This document shows, in pieces, positions 12,359 to 25,196 of a stretch of DNA of 64,000 nt. Location: the NCBI GenBank assembly GCA_010015745.1, contig ML978154.1, positions 954,668-1,018,667 of the forward strand, read 5' to 3'. The notes under the pieces are model-generated. The model searched no databases. It was not told where the DNA came from and was given only the letters and a program-made list of their open reading frames with translations. A program made the position numbers and the translations under genes. Source of the DNA: Setomelanomma holmii (taxonomy: Eukaryota; Ascomycota; Dothideomycetes; Pleosporales; Phaeosphaeriaceae). Within the stretch, counting starts at the first letter, position 1, and each line of letters starts with the position of its first letter.

Positions 12359-12798
12359 TGCAGGAAAAGTTCTTCGTTATATTTACAATTGATGCATGTT
12401 GTACTACGAAACATGATCTCGTATTCACTGGGACTTTTTGCGCACAGACGTGGGCTTATCGATAACCAGTTTCTTAGCTACGTCGCGCATCGCGTGGTCA
12501 CGCGTTTGCCATTGGCCCCATTCAATACCATGCACTATTTGTACATGGAGCATGTCTGCTGCTCACAACGCTTCGTCAAGGACTTTCAACCGAGTCTGCG
12601 ATCTCGAGATGCGCGATTTAGTCTAACATCCTGGGTGCACTTTCCGTAATCCGAACATCGCGACATCCCGGCCTCGGCCGCAACGTACACCTATGGATGA
12701 ATACGCTTCGAGTCGTTCCGTACTGCTTTGAGGAGGGCGTTTGGGTCTACGAGCTACCATTTTCAACGTGCTGCGTCTGAAGCAAGGCCAATTCCGCT

Positions 12799-15700
12799 AT
12801 GAGCTCGGATGAAGATGGAGCGCAGCTCATGGCCGCTTTCAAACGAAAGGGTGAGCGCAAAGCCGCCCGTCTGCCCGCGGTCGAGCAAGAGTCTCTAATC
12901 GTCGCCAATTCCGTACCAGAAGGCAGCGTAGATTCTAAAGATAGAACGAGTCGAGCTCTATCGCCGCTGAAAACACGTCGAGCACTGTGTGTCCGAGTCA
13001 AGCGTTTGGACCGGACGGATGAATACGTGTACCACGAACCAAAGGACGAGGTTGAAGGTATATTGCGCGAGTTCTCGAGGAAGGGCGACATGCTCTACGA
13101 AGTCAGGCTGTTTGGCGACAGGACTAAGCAGGTGAGTGCGTCCAGTAAAGGTGGTTCTGCAATCACAATTCCAAGCAGTGAGTTCTAGGTGAAAGCTTTG
13201 CTTGAGCGCTAGCCAGCTCGTCTATAACACTTGTCTGTTCTTGCTCTTACTCCCTCTCTCTACTCACTGCGTTCTGCTAGTTCTAACTCACACATAGATC
13301 ACATTCGAACAACTTCTTGAACTTTCTGGTGGACCTGAAGCACTGCAGAAGTTCCAGCCCGACCAAGACGACCAAGCGTCAAGCGGCGCCGACGAAGATA
13401 TGCAGCTTCGAACGAGAGGCTCGAAAACGAATCACGAGGGCTTCGTCGACATTTCAACCATCGGCATATCATCCTCAGAAGAAGAAGAGTCCGACGAGCT
13501 TGCGCCTGCCTCACGAAAGCTCCGCAACGGTCATGTACGAACAGTTGCGAAGCGCGGTGCCGGCAGCGGACGATCATCACGGACTCGCTCACGCAACAGC
13601 GACCTTATTCAGCTGTCGACAAGCGAAGACTCGGAAGACGGGAGCAAGAAGCGGCGGAGGAGGCGCAAGCAAGATCTTGAGCCAACGCGCCGCTCTTCAA
13701 GACAACAAGTCCCTGTGCGCGCATATGATGACAGTGGGGATGAAGTTGAGGACGAGTCGAGCGACTCTGATATACTGCGCTCGGACGTGCTGCCAGGTCG
13801 GAAGCGCAAGCGGCGGTCGCTCCATCCCTCGAAGCCAGAGAAATTCCAGCGTTCCGGAGTACGACAGTCTGATCGAGCGACGCGCGCTACAAACAACATG
13901 GAGGAGGCATCAATGAATGATGTCTACCGATCAGATTCCGTGCCCAACGCGGCAGCGCCTAAATTGACGCAGGTCCGTGAGGTCTTCCCAATACTTCCGA
14001 GGAGCAATGTCTTCCGGTCGCGCCATGCCGAAGGTTGTGAAGTGTGTTATAGCGGGCCAAATGTGGCGCCTTTAATCTACTGTCAAGGCTGTTCCCTTGC
14101 CTATCACAAGAACTGCATCGGGGCGCGTTCCACTCGTGAGCATCTCGTCACTAAGGTCGGCAACGAACAATTTGTCTTGCAGTGCAAGCGCTGCATCAAC
14201 ATTTATCAGAAGAAGGACTCGACTGCGCCTGATCTTGCCCGGTGTCAAGATTGCGCGCAACAGGGGGCTTCCTGCAAGCCTTTCCGGCATCGCAAGAGCA
14301 CACAACAAGAAATGAAGGATAGAGAGGACAATGGTGGTCAGGACCCCATCCCGGAAGTCCCGTCAGAGCTGATCAACAATGCCTTCAACGTTTTGTTCCG
14401 ATGCACAAAGTGCTCTCGAGCCTGGCACTACCACCATTTGCCCCCTCTTTCTCAATATGCTATGGACATCAATCGCGATGATGAAGAGATGGCCGATGAG
14501 CGATTCAGGGAGTATTCCCATCATTGGATGTGCAAAGAGTGCAACGACACTGACAGCCAGAAAGTGGGCAGCCTCATTGCGTGGCGACCATCTGATGTAG
14601 AGACATACCGACCGGGAGCACCATGCGACATGATCAACGAGGACGAGAAGCAGTACCTGGTAAAATGGGAGAAACAGTCATACTTCCGAGCTGCCTGGTT
14701 CTCTGGAGCATGGACCTGGGGCGTTACTGCGCCAGCTATGCGAAAGGCCTTCTACAAGCGAGAGGACGGTCCCAAAATGCGGACCGAAGATGCGATCCCC
14801 GAGGAGTACCTGCGAATCGACATTGTTCTAGCCATCGAATACACAAGCTACGTGGAAGTACGGAGCGAGGAGATTGATAAGGCGAGAATCAAGGAAGTTG
14901 ACAAAGCCCTTATCAAGTACAAGGGTCTCGGCTATGAGGACGCCGTGTGGGAGAACGTTCCTACACCAGAGGATGGTGATAGGTGGCTGGACTTTGTCAC
15001 CGCCTATAATGACTGGGTCGCTGGCCGATATGTCCGGTATCCCAAACAAGGGCCACTCAAGGCCCGTCTCGAGAAGGTCCGTGGCTCTCCCTTCGCGAAG
15101 CTCGAGAAACAGAAGCAGCCCGACAACCTTGTCGGTGGTGAGCTCATGAAATATCAAATGGAGGGCTTGAATTGGCTGTACTACCAATGGTACTGTCAAA
15201 AGAATGGTATTCTTGCTGATGAGATGGGTCTTGGCAAGACTATCCAAGTCATTGCTTTCGTGGCGACGCTTGTCCAGGATCACAACTGCTTCCCGTTCCT
15301 CATCGTGGTTCCCAACTCCACTGCTGCAAATTGGCGTCGTGAGATAAAGCAATGGGTACCATCTTTACGCGTGGTAGCGTACTTCGGCTCAGCACAATCT
15401 CGAGACATGGCGTACAAGTATGAGATGTACCCCGAGGGAACCAAAGAACTCCGATGTCATATTGTGGTAACCTCGTACGAAGCTGCGGCAGACGACAGCT
15501 GCAGGCGTATGTTCCGAAGCGTCAGCTGGGTAGGCCTCATCGTTGACGAGGGTCAGCGTCTCAAGAATGACAAGAGCCAATTGTACACGGCATTGAGCGG
15601 AGTCCGGGCGCCATTCAGGTTACTCATGACAGGCACCCCTCTTCAGAACAATGCTCGTGAACTCTTCAACCTGCTCCACTTCCTAGACGAGACCATTGAC

Positions 15701-18106
15701 GCTGCAGCACTCGAAGAGAAGTATGCAGAAATGACATCGGACAATGTCAAGGAACTCCACGGCCAAATCAGACCTTTCATCCTTCGTCGCACGAAAGCTC
15801 AAGTGCTGACTTTCCTTCCGCCGCTGGGTCAGGTCATCCTGCCAATATCCATGAGCCATTTGCAGAAGCAACTCTACAAGTCCATCTTGTCGAAGCGGCC
15901 TGAGTTGCTCAAAGCTCTCTTCACGTCCGACAAATCACTCAAGCAACAAGAGCGGGCAAACTTGAGCAATATCCTCATGCAGCTCCGGAAATGTTTGTGC
16001 CATCCCTTTGTGTACAGCCGAGAGATTGAAGAGCGCACCGAAGTCGCTGCTGTGTCTCATCGCAACCTAGTCGAGGCATCCGCAAAGCTCAGCTTGCTTG
16101 AAATGCTTTTACCTAAGCTCAAAGAACGGGGCCATCGCGTGCTCATCTTCAGTCAGTTCCTTGACATGCTCAGCATCATTGAAGACTTTCTCGACGGTAT
16201 GCAGATGGGCTACCAGCGTCTTGACGGACAGATGGGATCGTTGGAAAAGCAAAAGCGTATCGATCAGTTCAACGCGTCTGATTCCCCACTCTTCGCCTTC
16301 TTACTATCAACTCGAGCTGGAGGTGTTGGTATCAATCTTGCCACCGCCGACACTGTCATCATTCTAGATCCTGATTGGAATCCGCACCAGGACTTGCAGG
16401 CAATTGCTCGGGCGCATCGTATTGGTCAAAAGAAGAAAGTGCTTTGCTTTCAACTAATGATTCGTGCATCCGTCGAAGAGAAGATTATCCAGATGGGTCG
16501 CAAGAAGATGGCACTCGACCATGTCGTCGTCGAGCAATTGGACGCCGACGACATTGAGGAACATGACGTTGAATCCATCCTCAAGTTTGGTGCTGCGGAG
16601 CTTTTCAAAGATGAAGATGGAGAACAAGATATCCGATATGATGATGAGTCGATCGAAAAACTCCTTGATCGCAGTCAGATCGAGAATACTAAGTCAAACA
16701 CTGATGACGATTCGGCTGAAGCGCAATTCAGTTTTGCCCGTGTCTGGGCCAATGACAAAGGCGCGCTCCAGAACGATCTGGATATTCCAGAGGAAAATAT
16801 TGCTCCAGATCCAGGTGTATGGAACAAGATCCTCATAGAGCGACAAGCAGCGGCTGCGGCCGAGGCTCTTGCGCGAGCTGAGGCTATGGGTAGAGGGCGA
16901 CGAGCCCGAGTCGTAAGTACAACAAGGAACTCCTCGTATGCAGTGCTAACGCGAGGTCAGAATGTCGATTATGTCACTGAGAAGGAGGGTGCCGATACTG
17001 CATCCACCGTCGGAGAAGACACTTTCGAAGATGCTCTTGAACTCCCGTTATCGAGCAAGAAACTGGCACGGAAGAAGCGCAGGTCGGGCTCTGAGAGCGA
17101 TACGGACTTTCAGGCCGAGACTGAAGAGGAGAGCGAGGCGGAAGCCAAGAGTCCGGCAGAAGCCGTCAACGGCGAGAAAGAGCTCAATGTGGATCGACGT
17201 CGCAGTACCACTGTCGCAGCAAACTCAACTCTATACAAACAAAACGGCGCTGGTGGGTTTAACAAGTTTTCGTCCAAGCCTTCCAAATTCCGGCCTGTCA
17301 CTGTCACGTTGCAGAGTCCGCGGGAGAAGGACGTGTCTTCACCGTCGACCAGCAAGACTACACCTGTTGCTGCAGCTGACAAAGCTTCTTCGCGTCATGC
17401 ACCACCGGAACTGGCTACTCTGGTGTCAACGACACCTCGTGCCAACACAACGGTCGCAGTGAAACCATTCCAGCGCGCACAACTACCCATACGCTCACCA
17501 TTGGAGCTCACATATGGCTCATTCAGCAACCGTATTTGTCTAGCATGTCACAAGCAGCATCCGCAAGGCGCATGTGAACTCAAAGCAGCGGGCGTCGAGC
17601 ACTGCCGTCTCTGTGGCTTAGCTCATTTCGGACACAGCCGGACTTGTCCACACATCAAGTCTGAAACTCAAGTCCGAGAGATGCTTGAGGCTTTGAAGAA
17701 CTCGCCAGAGAAAAAAGAGCTGGTCGACGCCGCAATGAAGTACCTACGTGGAGTCAAGGGTACACTCGTCCAACAAAAGAAGCGCGACCGTGAGAAGGCT
17801 GCCGCAGCACTCAACGGAGGTGTACCGCCCGCACAACCAGCTCCATCTCGCGCTCCGCCAAATAAAGCTGGGCAGTGCCAACCGTATGTGCCGCCTGGGG
17901 CGCCAAATGGCACAGGTGCAGCAGCACCGCAGTATCCAAACCGCCTCCGGCAGCATGAAGATCCGAGCTGGTACAAGGGCCCTGAGGATGGACGGGGCCT
18001 TGCGACGCATGATCAGCGTACTGCGGCTATGCTGCAGATGCAGGCTCATGGGCAGCTTAATGAAGAGGAGATGGGGCAGGCGCTACGAGGATATCTGGGG
18101 CACTAG
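12799..18106 (+). CDS. Mi-2/CHD-type chromatin remodelling ATPase (Mit1-like)
   Basis: There are three exons, with an intron at 13132-13297 (KQ|ITFEQLLEL) and a probable 48-nt in-frame intron at 16913-16960 (GTAAGT, branch GCTAAC, CAG). The product has about 1,697 residues. Its order is: an acidic/Ser-rich N-terminus; a PHD-type zinc region (CEVCYSGPN...CQGCSLAYHKNC, near residue 358, with further Cys pairs); a chromodomain-like stretch (ALIKYKGLGYEDAVWEN, about 640); and the SNF2 ATPase. The ATPase shows Walker A DEMGLGKT (about 750), the motif II variant VDEGQRLKND (about 860), GTPLQNN, and helicase C with SQFLDML, STRAGGVGINLA and ARAHRIGQ. A Cys/His knuckle (CLACHKQHPQGACEL...CRLCGLAHFGHSRTC) lies near 1510. 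In fission yeast Mit1 slides nucleosomes in the SHREC complex for heterochromatin silencing. The same role is inferred here from architecture. Confidence 0.9.
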
Positions 18107-18984
18107 ATGTTGCCTAAGGGGTTAGTGGAGGTCATGGCAAGGAAGGCGTGGGATATATCGTCTTTGTTCAGGCTTCAAGGAACTATCTGATGTGTATATT
18201 ACCATAGCGTTTTCTTCTCACGGTGCGCGAGCAAGGCGCCATGCCTTGGTCATATTGGAAAGGACCGCTTTGGTGGGGCTTATCCTGGGACCTTTCTTGA
18301 GAAGCATGCGATAGATCAGTTCCTCGCGACAGCTTACTTACTAGAACGAAAAGAGCGCTGAAGTTGCGCTTTCAGACAATCAGTTTCCACCTGGTATGCC
18401 CTTGAGCCTTTTATTCTCACAACCGCGGGCTGTGGAGAAGATCACTGCGATTATGCATACTAAATACAACCAAGTCTGGTAAGTATGATGAGACATAGCC
18501 AAGACTGCAGTGTCTGGTACGTCCGGCAGACGAGGCTCGAAGTGTCCGGTATGATGAGCGCCGAAGATTATAATTGCCATGATATTCTTCTGCGTGATTA
18601 GGTAATCAAGCAGAACACGATGGTGCACGTGTTACTTCGCTATTCGAGCGGGCGCCGCCTGCTGTCAAAGCCTGCTATAATCAGTTTCATGTAGTCAGAC
18701 GATGTTTGAAGCATTCATTAGGTAGACGACTATTCGCACTGCACGCTAATTCGTTACAATCGGTAACTTGAGCCTTGCTCGCCCTTCGATATATCTGATA
18801 AAGCTGATCCGGTCAAATCTTTTGGGACCAGCGCGATCGATCATCCGCGCTGGCTTCCTCAATGTTGCTCAGCTCAGCCTGCTGGCTTCTTGCCTTTCAC
18901 GCTACTCTCCGAAAATAACAATCTCACTGACGACGATTCGATTGTTGCGGACGTTTATGGAGCGCATATGGAAACGTTAGCACA
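18107..18984. other. Intergenic; no supported gene
   Basis: This holds the 3' flank of the remodeller gene. A minus-strand frame (18628-18380) ends with a hydrophobic helix and KRLKGIPGGN, vaguely like the membrane anchor of a cytochrome P450, but nothing P450-like follows. I treat it as unsupported. Confidence 0.4.
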
Positions 18985-21167
18985 TTGTTCAGGATGCTTC
19001 CGAGCGGTTTTGGCGAATGTAAACCGGACCAAGGCAACATTTGCGATCGATGCTGGAGTGTCCCCTGGAAAGACTTTGCATGTCAATTTGAGGGGCAAAA
19101 GGATCTCGGAAGCGACTTGGATGACTTGGAAAGCTCGTCGTGCCGTGACCGTAAATTGTTCCAGCAAACATTCTGTTGGGACTCTCATAGGGTCCTGTAG
19201 CTGAGTCGAAGCCAAACCAGTGATCCATGGATCAGAATGCTCACCTTCTCTTCAGATTCAGAAGACGAACGTCTGCCGCACGTTATTGCCACAACGCACA
19301 AAATCGACGAAGCTATAAGTCGCCTTACGCACTTCTATCCAGATCGTTTAGATATCGCGCTCGCCAAAGCTTGGCTCAGCAAATGTGAGAGCTCGCACAA
19401 CGACTTGTGTATGGTGGAGCCTATAAGTCGATTGAAACACAGAATCTGAGTCATTGATTGTGCGCAGCGTATTGTAGTAGATGCGAAGGCACAGGACCAA
19501 TTTGTGGCCTTATCTTACGTCTGGGGCGAGTGAGGTTCGAAAGAGCTTGAGCAAGCAGTACAATCTTCAATCGAATACCATCTTGTGGATCCAAATCTAC
19601 CTCAAACTACTGTGGATTGTATGGAACTGACCACTGCGTTGGGTATGCGATATGTCAGAATATCGACTATATCAACCTTCAAGCCAAGGAGCGAGAAGGT
19701 CGGCCTTTTTGCATCCAACACGATACCTATGGGTTGATCGATGCGCGAGTAGCTCATCCCTTCATTCAGCGATCACAGCACTGACAGGTTTCAGTGCATC
19801 AATCCAAGTGAAAAGTCGGATAAACATGATCAGATCCAACATATGGGTGCTATTTACTCCTTGGCGCGGCCGGTCATTGTCGCTGCAGCAGGGACTGATC
19901 CATCCTTTGGGCTACCCAGACTCAATGGTGAAACACGAGCTAGACCTGCAAACGTCAGAATTCGTTCTGTCACACTCATCGAAACCCCGGGTTTTCATTA
20001 CACCCCAAGAGGTATAAGAGAGTCCAGGTGGGCAAGCCGTGCCTGGACCTTACAAGAATGTTATATGGCTCGTAAACGACTATCTTCGTTGGGTCTGCGG
20101 TGGCATTCGTGTGTAACACGAGCATAGGCAAAGACCTATCCCCGTCCCCGTGCGAACTTTCTCCTCTAGAAAAGAGGATAAGTAGATGCTTACAGGGCTT
20201 TGCCCGCAGCGGAAAATGGCCAGAACACTCGACACTACACACAATGCGAAAGGCACGAAGCAGGCCACGGATTTATCGAACGAATACAGCCGAAAGAACC
20301 TCAGCTTTGACTCGGACGCCCTGAGTGCGATTGTCGGAGCTCTTAATACCTTGGCTGACGCCCGTCCTGCGAACCTACATCACTGGGCCATACCATTCTG
20401 TCAGTATCAACGGAACCCCTCAGATGTCAATAGTTTATTGTCCAGCCCATCCGATCACGACGAGAACTCTCTTACTAATTGGGCCTTTGTTGCTATGGGG
20501 CTGATCTGGTATCTTGAGCAGCCTTCATCGCGACGAGGCGGCTTCCCGAGCTGGTCAGTGCTCGGATGGAAAGGTTCCATTCATTGGGGCACTGGCGAGT
20601 TTTACACTCTTAGTCCACCACAATTCGCCTGTTTCGAAAGCAGTCCGCGCTCTTACGATGCGCCATCCCCGCAAGATTTGCTGACTTGCGCGTTTGTTCG
20701 AAACAAGATTTCAGGTGTGGAGTTTGGAATACATGCTATGACGGTACCCTCCCACCGAACCACTTTCGAGCGTCTTAAATCGCAAGCTTTTCAGTCCAGT
20801 GGGGTTTATTTCTCCGGCCACAATTACATCGCTTTGCCTTACAACTCAACTTCCGAGCTCTTGGTGAAACCGTCATGAGACTTGCCACCAGAAGGTTTGG
20901 AGCAAAAAAGACCAGACTTAGGGTTGTCTATTTACCCACAGCACAGCTTCATGACTACCACGAAACTGAAAACTTTGTAGCCATCATGGAAACGTCGAAT
21001 GGCAGGTATGAGCGAGTCAGCATCCTCCCCTTTCAGAGGTTCGATACAGCCCGATCTCGAGTAGGGTTTCGAAGTCGAGCAACGCAGGAATTAAATGCTG
21101 GGCATGGAGAGGACTGTACCGTACAAGATTGCGCGTCTTCGAACCGAAGGCAATCATTCTCGAATGA
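18985..21167 (+). pseudogene. HET-domain (heterokaryon incompatibility) gene, decayed
   Basis: Remnants lie collinear in several frames. An N-terminal Cys/Trp motif is at about 19037-19070 (GNICDRCWSVPW). A linker leads to the HET core motif QFVALSYVWGE (about 19497-19530), followed at once by TGA. LPQTTVDCMELTTALGMRY (about 19590-19653) comes next, then YLWVDRC (about 19725), CINPSEKSDKHDQIQHMGA (from about 19792), ASRAWTLQECYMARKRL (about 20032-20085), and a 230-aa open stretch (20186-20878) with WAFVAMGLIWYLEQ and GGFPSWSVLGWKGSI. A last piece ends at TGA 21165-21167. Intact HET proteins trigger cell death when genetically different hyphae fuse. Here multiple stops, frame changes and a small insertion (see findings) rule out a full product. 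Confidence 0.85.
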
Positions 21168-21616
21168 TGCTGGTCTCGCTCAATCGACTGAGATTCCCCG
21201 GATGGTCTCGATGGCTCACTCTTGAAGTGCAAAAGCAAGCTCACAACCAGTATTGAGCAACCATGCGTTCCAATCGCGTTCAAAACATGCATTCCAAGCC
21301 GAGCGGTCAAGAAGTGCTTCGAAAGCTTATCCTTTCGTTATACCTTATTTTTGGAGATATTTGACAATGCACTGATCGGTCAGTGTGTCCAACGTCATGT
21401 TCATGTTTTTCTGCACTTATCACACTTGTTGGGTTTTGGCTTTTGTCTTCATAAGTCACCCTCTTCTCCATCGGATTCACTCCGAACTACTTCTTCGTTC
21501 CCACCATCAAGCTTTCGTTATAGTTCTATGATCATCGTGCCACCAGGCACCGGTACAGTCTGTGCACTGTTCAAGCTATAAGCACCAGACCTGGAGACGC
21601 AGAGATCCATGATGAA

Positions 21617-24221
21617 CTAAAATTCGGCTGCGCCTAAGTCCTCCTTACCACCATCCCACACCTTCCCAGGATCCGATACCAACCCGTTCCGCCAGCAAAA
21701 GGCAAGTCACTGTCGCCAATGCTCATCCTGCACCAGCACCTCAGGATTGCCAATAACGAGAAGCGCCTCTTTCGCTCGAGTCAACGCGACGTTCATCTTA
21801 CGCTTCTGGCCTATGATGCCCAAGCCCCGCTTGGCATCTTCACTGAGAAATCTGCTACGTGTTCGCGTGGTACATATAATGACGACGCGTTTCTCTAGAC
21901 CTTGGAACGCTTCGAGCGGACCGATATTGACGCCCCATAAACCACTTCCGCCACCATATGTATTGCTTCGGATGAGCGATCGTAAGAGCCTGACTTGGGC
22001 GGCGAATGGCGACATGATGCATATATCCTCTTGTTTGACCCCAGACTCGTACACGAGTGTTTGCGCGATGGCGCAAGCGACTTTCGCTTCATTTACATTG
22101 TACCAGCCTCCTCCTTCACGCTCAATCTCGTCATTAGATTTGTTTGGAAGGAAGAGGACGGGCCACTTGCAGCCACGCCAGAGGGAGGAATGTTGTAGTG
22201 GTGTATGTCGGGTCGGAGCTTCCGGGATCAATGTGTCATTATAAAAGAGTGATGAAGGAACGCTCAAGATTCGCAGGATGAGAGCGATAGTTCCGTATGA
22301 GGTTTGCGAAAGGTGGGTAGATGATTGGCAGCATGCTTTTCTTCAGCACGGGTGGACCAGCAGATGGCTTGACGTTCGATCGTGACAAGGGATGGTGTTT
22401 GTAGAGTGGTCGTTCGAAGAGCCGGGCAAATAGTGAGGTCGAAAATCGCGGATCGTGCGATGCGGTCCGCGACCCGAGTTGATTCTCGTCTCCTGCCATG
22501 ACGAATCGTGGCTGAGGTTCGCTTGAAGGGTATGTTAATGGCGGACATACAACGCTGATTGCGGGCAGAACATCGAGTTCAGTGGTTTGTGCAGCTTCGT
22601 CAACTAGCCGGGCGCCCCAATGCAGTGATGGTATCTGTGCCTCATCTTCAGGGTGAAATGCCTTAAACATGTTGCGCTCAATTTCCCACAAGTCATTGTT
22701 GGTCAAGCGCGCGTCTGCGAGGAGTGCGGCGTCTTGACATGACGTTACGACAACATCGTAACCCATCAGCGTTTGGAACGGCGGGAGATAGAACATGCCG
22801 TTCTCCAAATAGCAGTATTGCGTGAGTTCCCGCGGTACCTCATTGTCCGCTCGTCCAGGCCGGTTCAGCCGGAAGAGTTGCTTATTGTCCAAACACTGTT
22901 TCAAGCGTAATGTCAAGGTATCTGCAGCTGCTTCGGACGACGCGCAGATCAGAAGGTGCGCTACTGTATCGCTATTCAGCAGCTGCATTGCAGTCTCTAC
23001 CAAGGTTTTCGTCTTTCCTGTACCAGGTGGTGCACATATTAGGGATGGTAGCGTGCCGTATTATTAATGCAGATAGTATTGATAGCATGTGCCTGCTCAA
23101 AGTTAATCGCAGGATCGAAAAGTGGGCAGTATGAGATGCTGCGTAGGGCGGTTTGAAGTCGGCCGTCCTCATCTAGTGGGCACAGGATTTTACGAATCCA
23201 GTCATTGCGTGATCGTCCATCTCTGTTATCGGAAGTGCTTCCCGCCTGGTCTAAGGTCCTTTTCGGATGATAAGAGTCTTCCAAGTCGTCCTGAGTAGCG
23301 CCGGAAGGACCACCAGTCAGTGTACGAGAGATCGACTTTTTCAGGTCTCGGTCAATATATGCCAACGCCCGCCCAGCAGAGCGTGCTTCAATGGAAAGCT
23401 GGCATCGACAATCACGGGTATCAGGATACTTTCGACTGTGAGTGGTGTTAGTCCTTCGACCTTAAGAAATACCATCTCTTGCGCTCTGTTGATGGAGAAT
23501 GCAGATGCATCGTACTCTATTCCGGTCCAAGCCTTGTATTCAAAAAGTACATGACCCCAGGCCGGATCTTCAATCTGCAACGGAACATGTATGATGGCAC
23601 CAGTGTGATCAACCCATAATTGACGGATCTGTAGAACATCTCCCATCTCTAGAAGCGGGCTGTCCTCGCGAAGACCAGGAATAGACAACGCCCAAAGAGT
23701 CTCGTTATTGGACGCGCGCACCATGTGAAGAGGGAATTTATAGAGCGCGTGACCTTCGTTCTCATGAACCTTGGCCGTCAACTCAAGCTACCACAACTCA
23801 TCGAAGAAATGATAGTATAATTGAGCAGATAGATTGGTCGATTGGAAAGCGCGCTGGGCATTCTGTATGGGTGCGGGCTGATCGGGCAAGAATGCTGTGC
23901 CAGAAAATGTAGCAGTGTAGTGCGCATTATTTATTCGATGTTGATTTCTCGTTGTGATGGTGTTCCCGTGCGAATCGAGATTGATAGCTCTCAATTCCTG
24001 CGGTATGAATGGTTGCGCAAAGACATCGTACTCCCAATCTGTCTTCGGGATCGGAGCTTGGACATAATCTCCAGACGAAGCCTTCTTAGATGTTGTCACC
24101 GTGCATTGGTTGAAGTCGATACATCAGAATGCTGAACTCTCTGGGACTGGACATTCGACGGGTCTTGCGCAGGTTTGGACCTCCTTGGGACTGCGATTGG
24201 AGTTTTGGGTTGAGTAGACAT
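21617..24221 (-). pseudogene. Superfamily 1 (Upf1/NFX1-like) helicase, multiply broken
   Basis: From ATG 24221 (MSTQPKTPIAVPRR) to TAG 21617 the sequence encodes one helicase of about 800 residues. Visible motifs are Walker A ICAPPGTGKTKTLVETA (near 23030), Walker B LVDEAAQTTELD (about 22600), motif III MAGDENQLG, motif IV-like NLIRNYRSHPA, and motifs V/VI in GPLEAFQGLEKRVVIICTTR and NVALTRAKEALLVIGN. This is the AAA_11/AAA_12 arrangement of Upf1, Sen1 and NFX1-type helicases. It is broken by a TAG at 23788-23790, 1-nt frameshifts near 23392, 23060 and 22270, a TGA at 21707-21709 (in WRQ-x-LAFCWRNGL) and a further frame break near 24100. The reading sense is otherwise well preserved, so loss appears recent relative to the HET gene next to it. 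Confidence 0.85.
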
Positions 24222-25196
24222 GTTCGGCCTGGCTGAAGGCTTAATTGGTGCAGATTATCGTTCAAGATAGACAGGATATATGGTAGGATGGGACCTCTGA
24301 GATATTGGCCTTCCCGTCACATTCGCTACCATCCTGGCTGAAGAGCAAGTCCAAAGATCGTCTTGGTATCAACGAGCTTGAGACGATTCACAAAGCTCTA
24401 GCCTTATTCCAAGATAGCGGAAAGCTGGTATGAAATGGGGAAATCTTTTATAGCGGAAGCTGGCTCAATCGGTTGGCTGAGTGTACCGCAACCTTTAGGT
24501 ATCCGTAGACAAAATGAGCGATGGCAGACCGGTCTCGATTTCGACTGGAAGCCAATCAAGTAGTATGCAAAGAGCCATATATGACGAGATCATACGCAGA
24601 GAAGCAGTATGCATGGTCGAGGTGGATGAGGATAACGGATGAGAATGAAACTCGAAGGTGGCACTGAGAAGCCGCATCCACAGAAACGCCGAAGATCAGC
24701 CAGACTGGCGCATCACCAACGCTGCTGCCTCCGTGTAAGTTCCTTGACGCACTTTCATCGATCGACAACACGCTCAAGTCTTGTGGTTGCTATTGCAATC
24801 AGAAACAAACTCGGCCTGAAGGTGTCGCAATCTTGATGGTCATGGACAATGATCAATCAGCACTCCTGCCACAAAGGGCGCACCACCTGCAGCGTGCTTC
24901 GTTTCTCTTCCATGTGCACACTACGCCCTCGTTATCGCAGTCCGATCTATGTCTTCAAAAAGCCCACGGTGTGTCTCCAAGTCTCGAGGAAGGGTACAAT
25001 GCAGAACTGTCGCACGTTTTGTCAAGGTTGCGCCCCCCTCTGATCTTCCCCGCAATACGTCATAATCCGAGGTTCTCTTGCCGTGCAAGCAGCATAGAAT
25101 GATCGAGTCGATGCTCTTCACAGATGTCCAGACTTCGCTCACCCAGTTCTATCCTCTCTGATATTCTTCACTCCGCAAGCTAAATACATTGCGAAC
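24222..25196. other. Intergenic, divergent promoter region
   Basis: This separates the dead helicase (-) from the reductase (+). Short frames only; I see nothing that reads as protein and no repeat. Confidence 0.45.

Noticed and set aside
18380..18628. Minus-strand 82-codon frame ending in a hydrophobic helix and KRLKGIPGGN, like a P450 membrane anchor
   Set aside because: No P450 signature follows and the resemblance is short; chance is likely.
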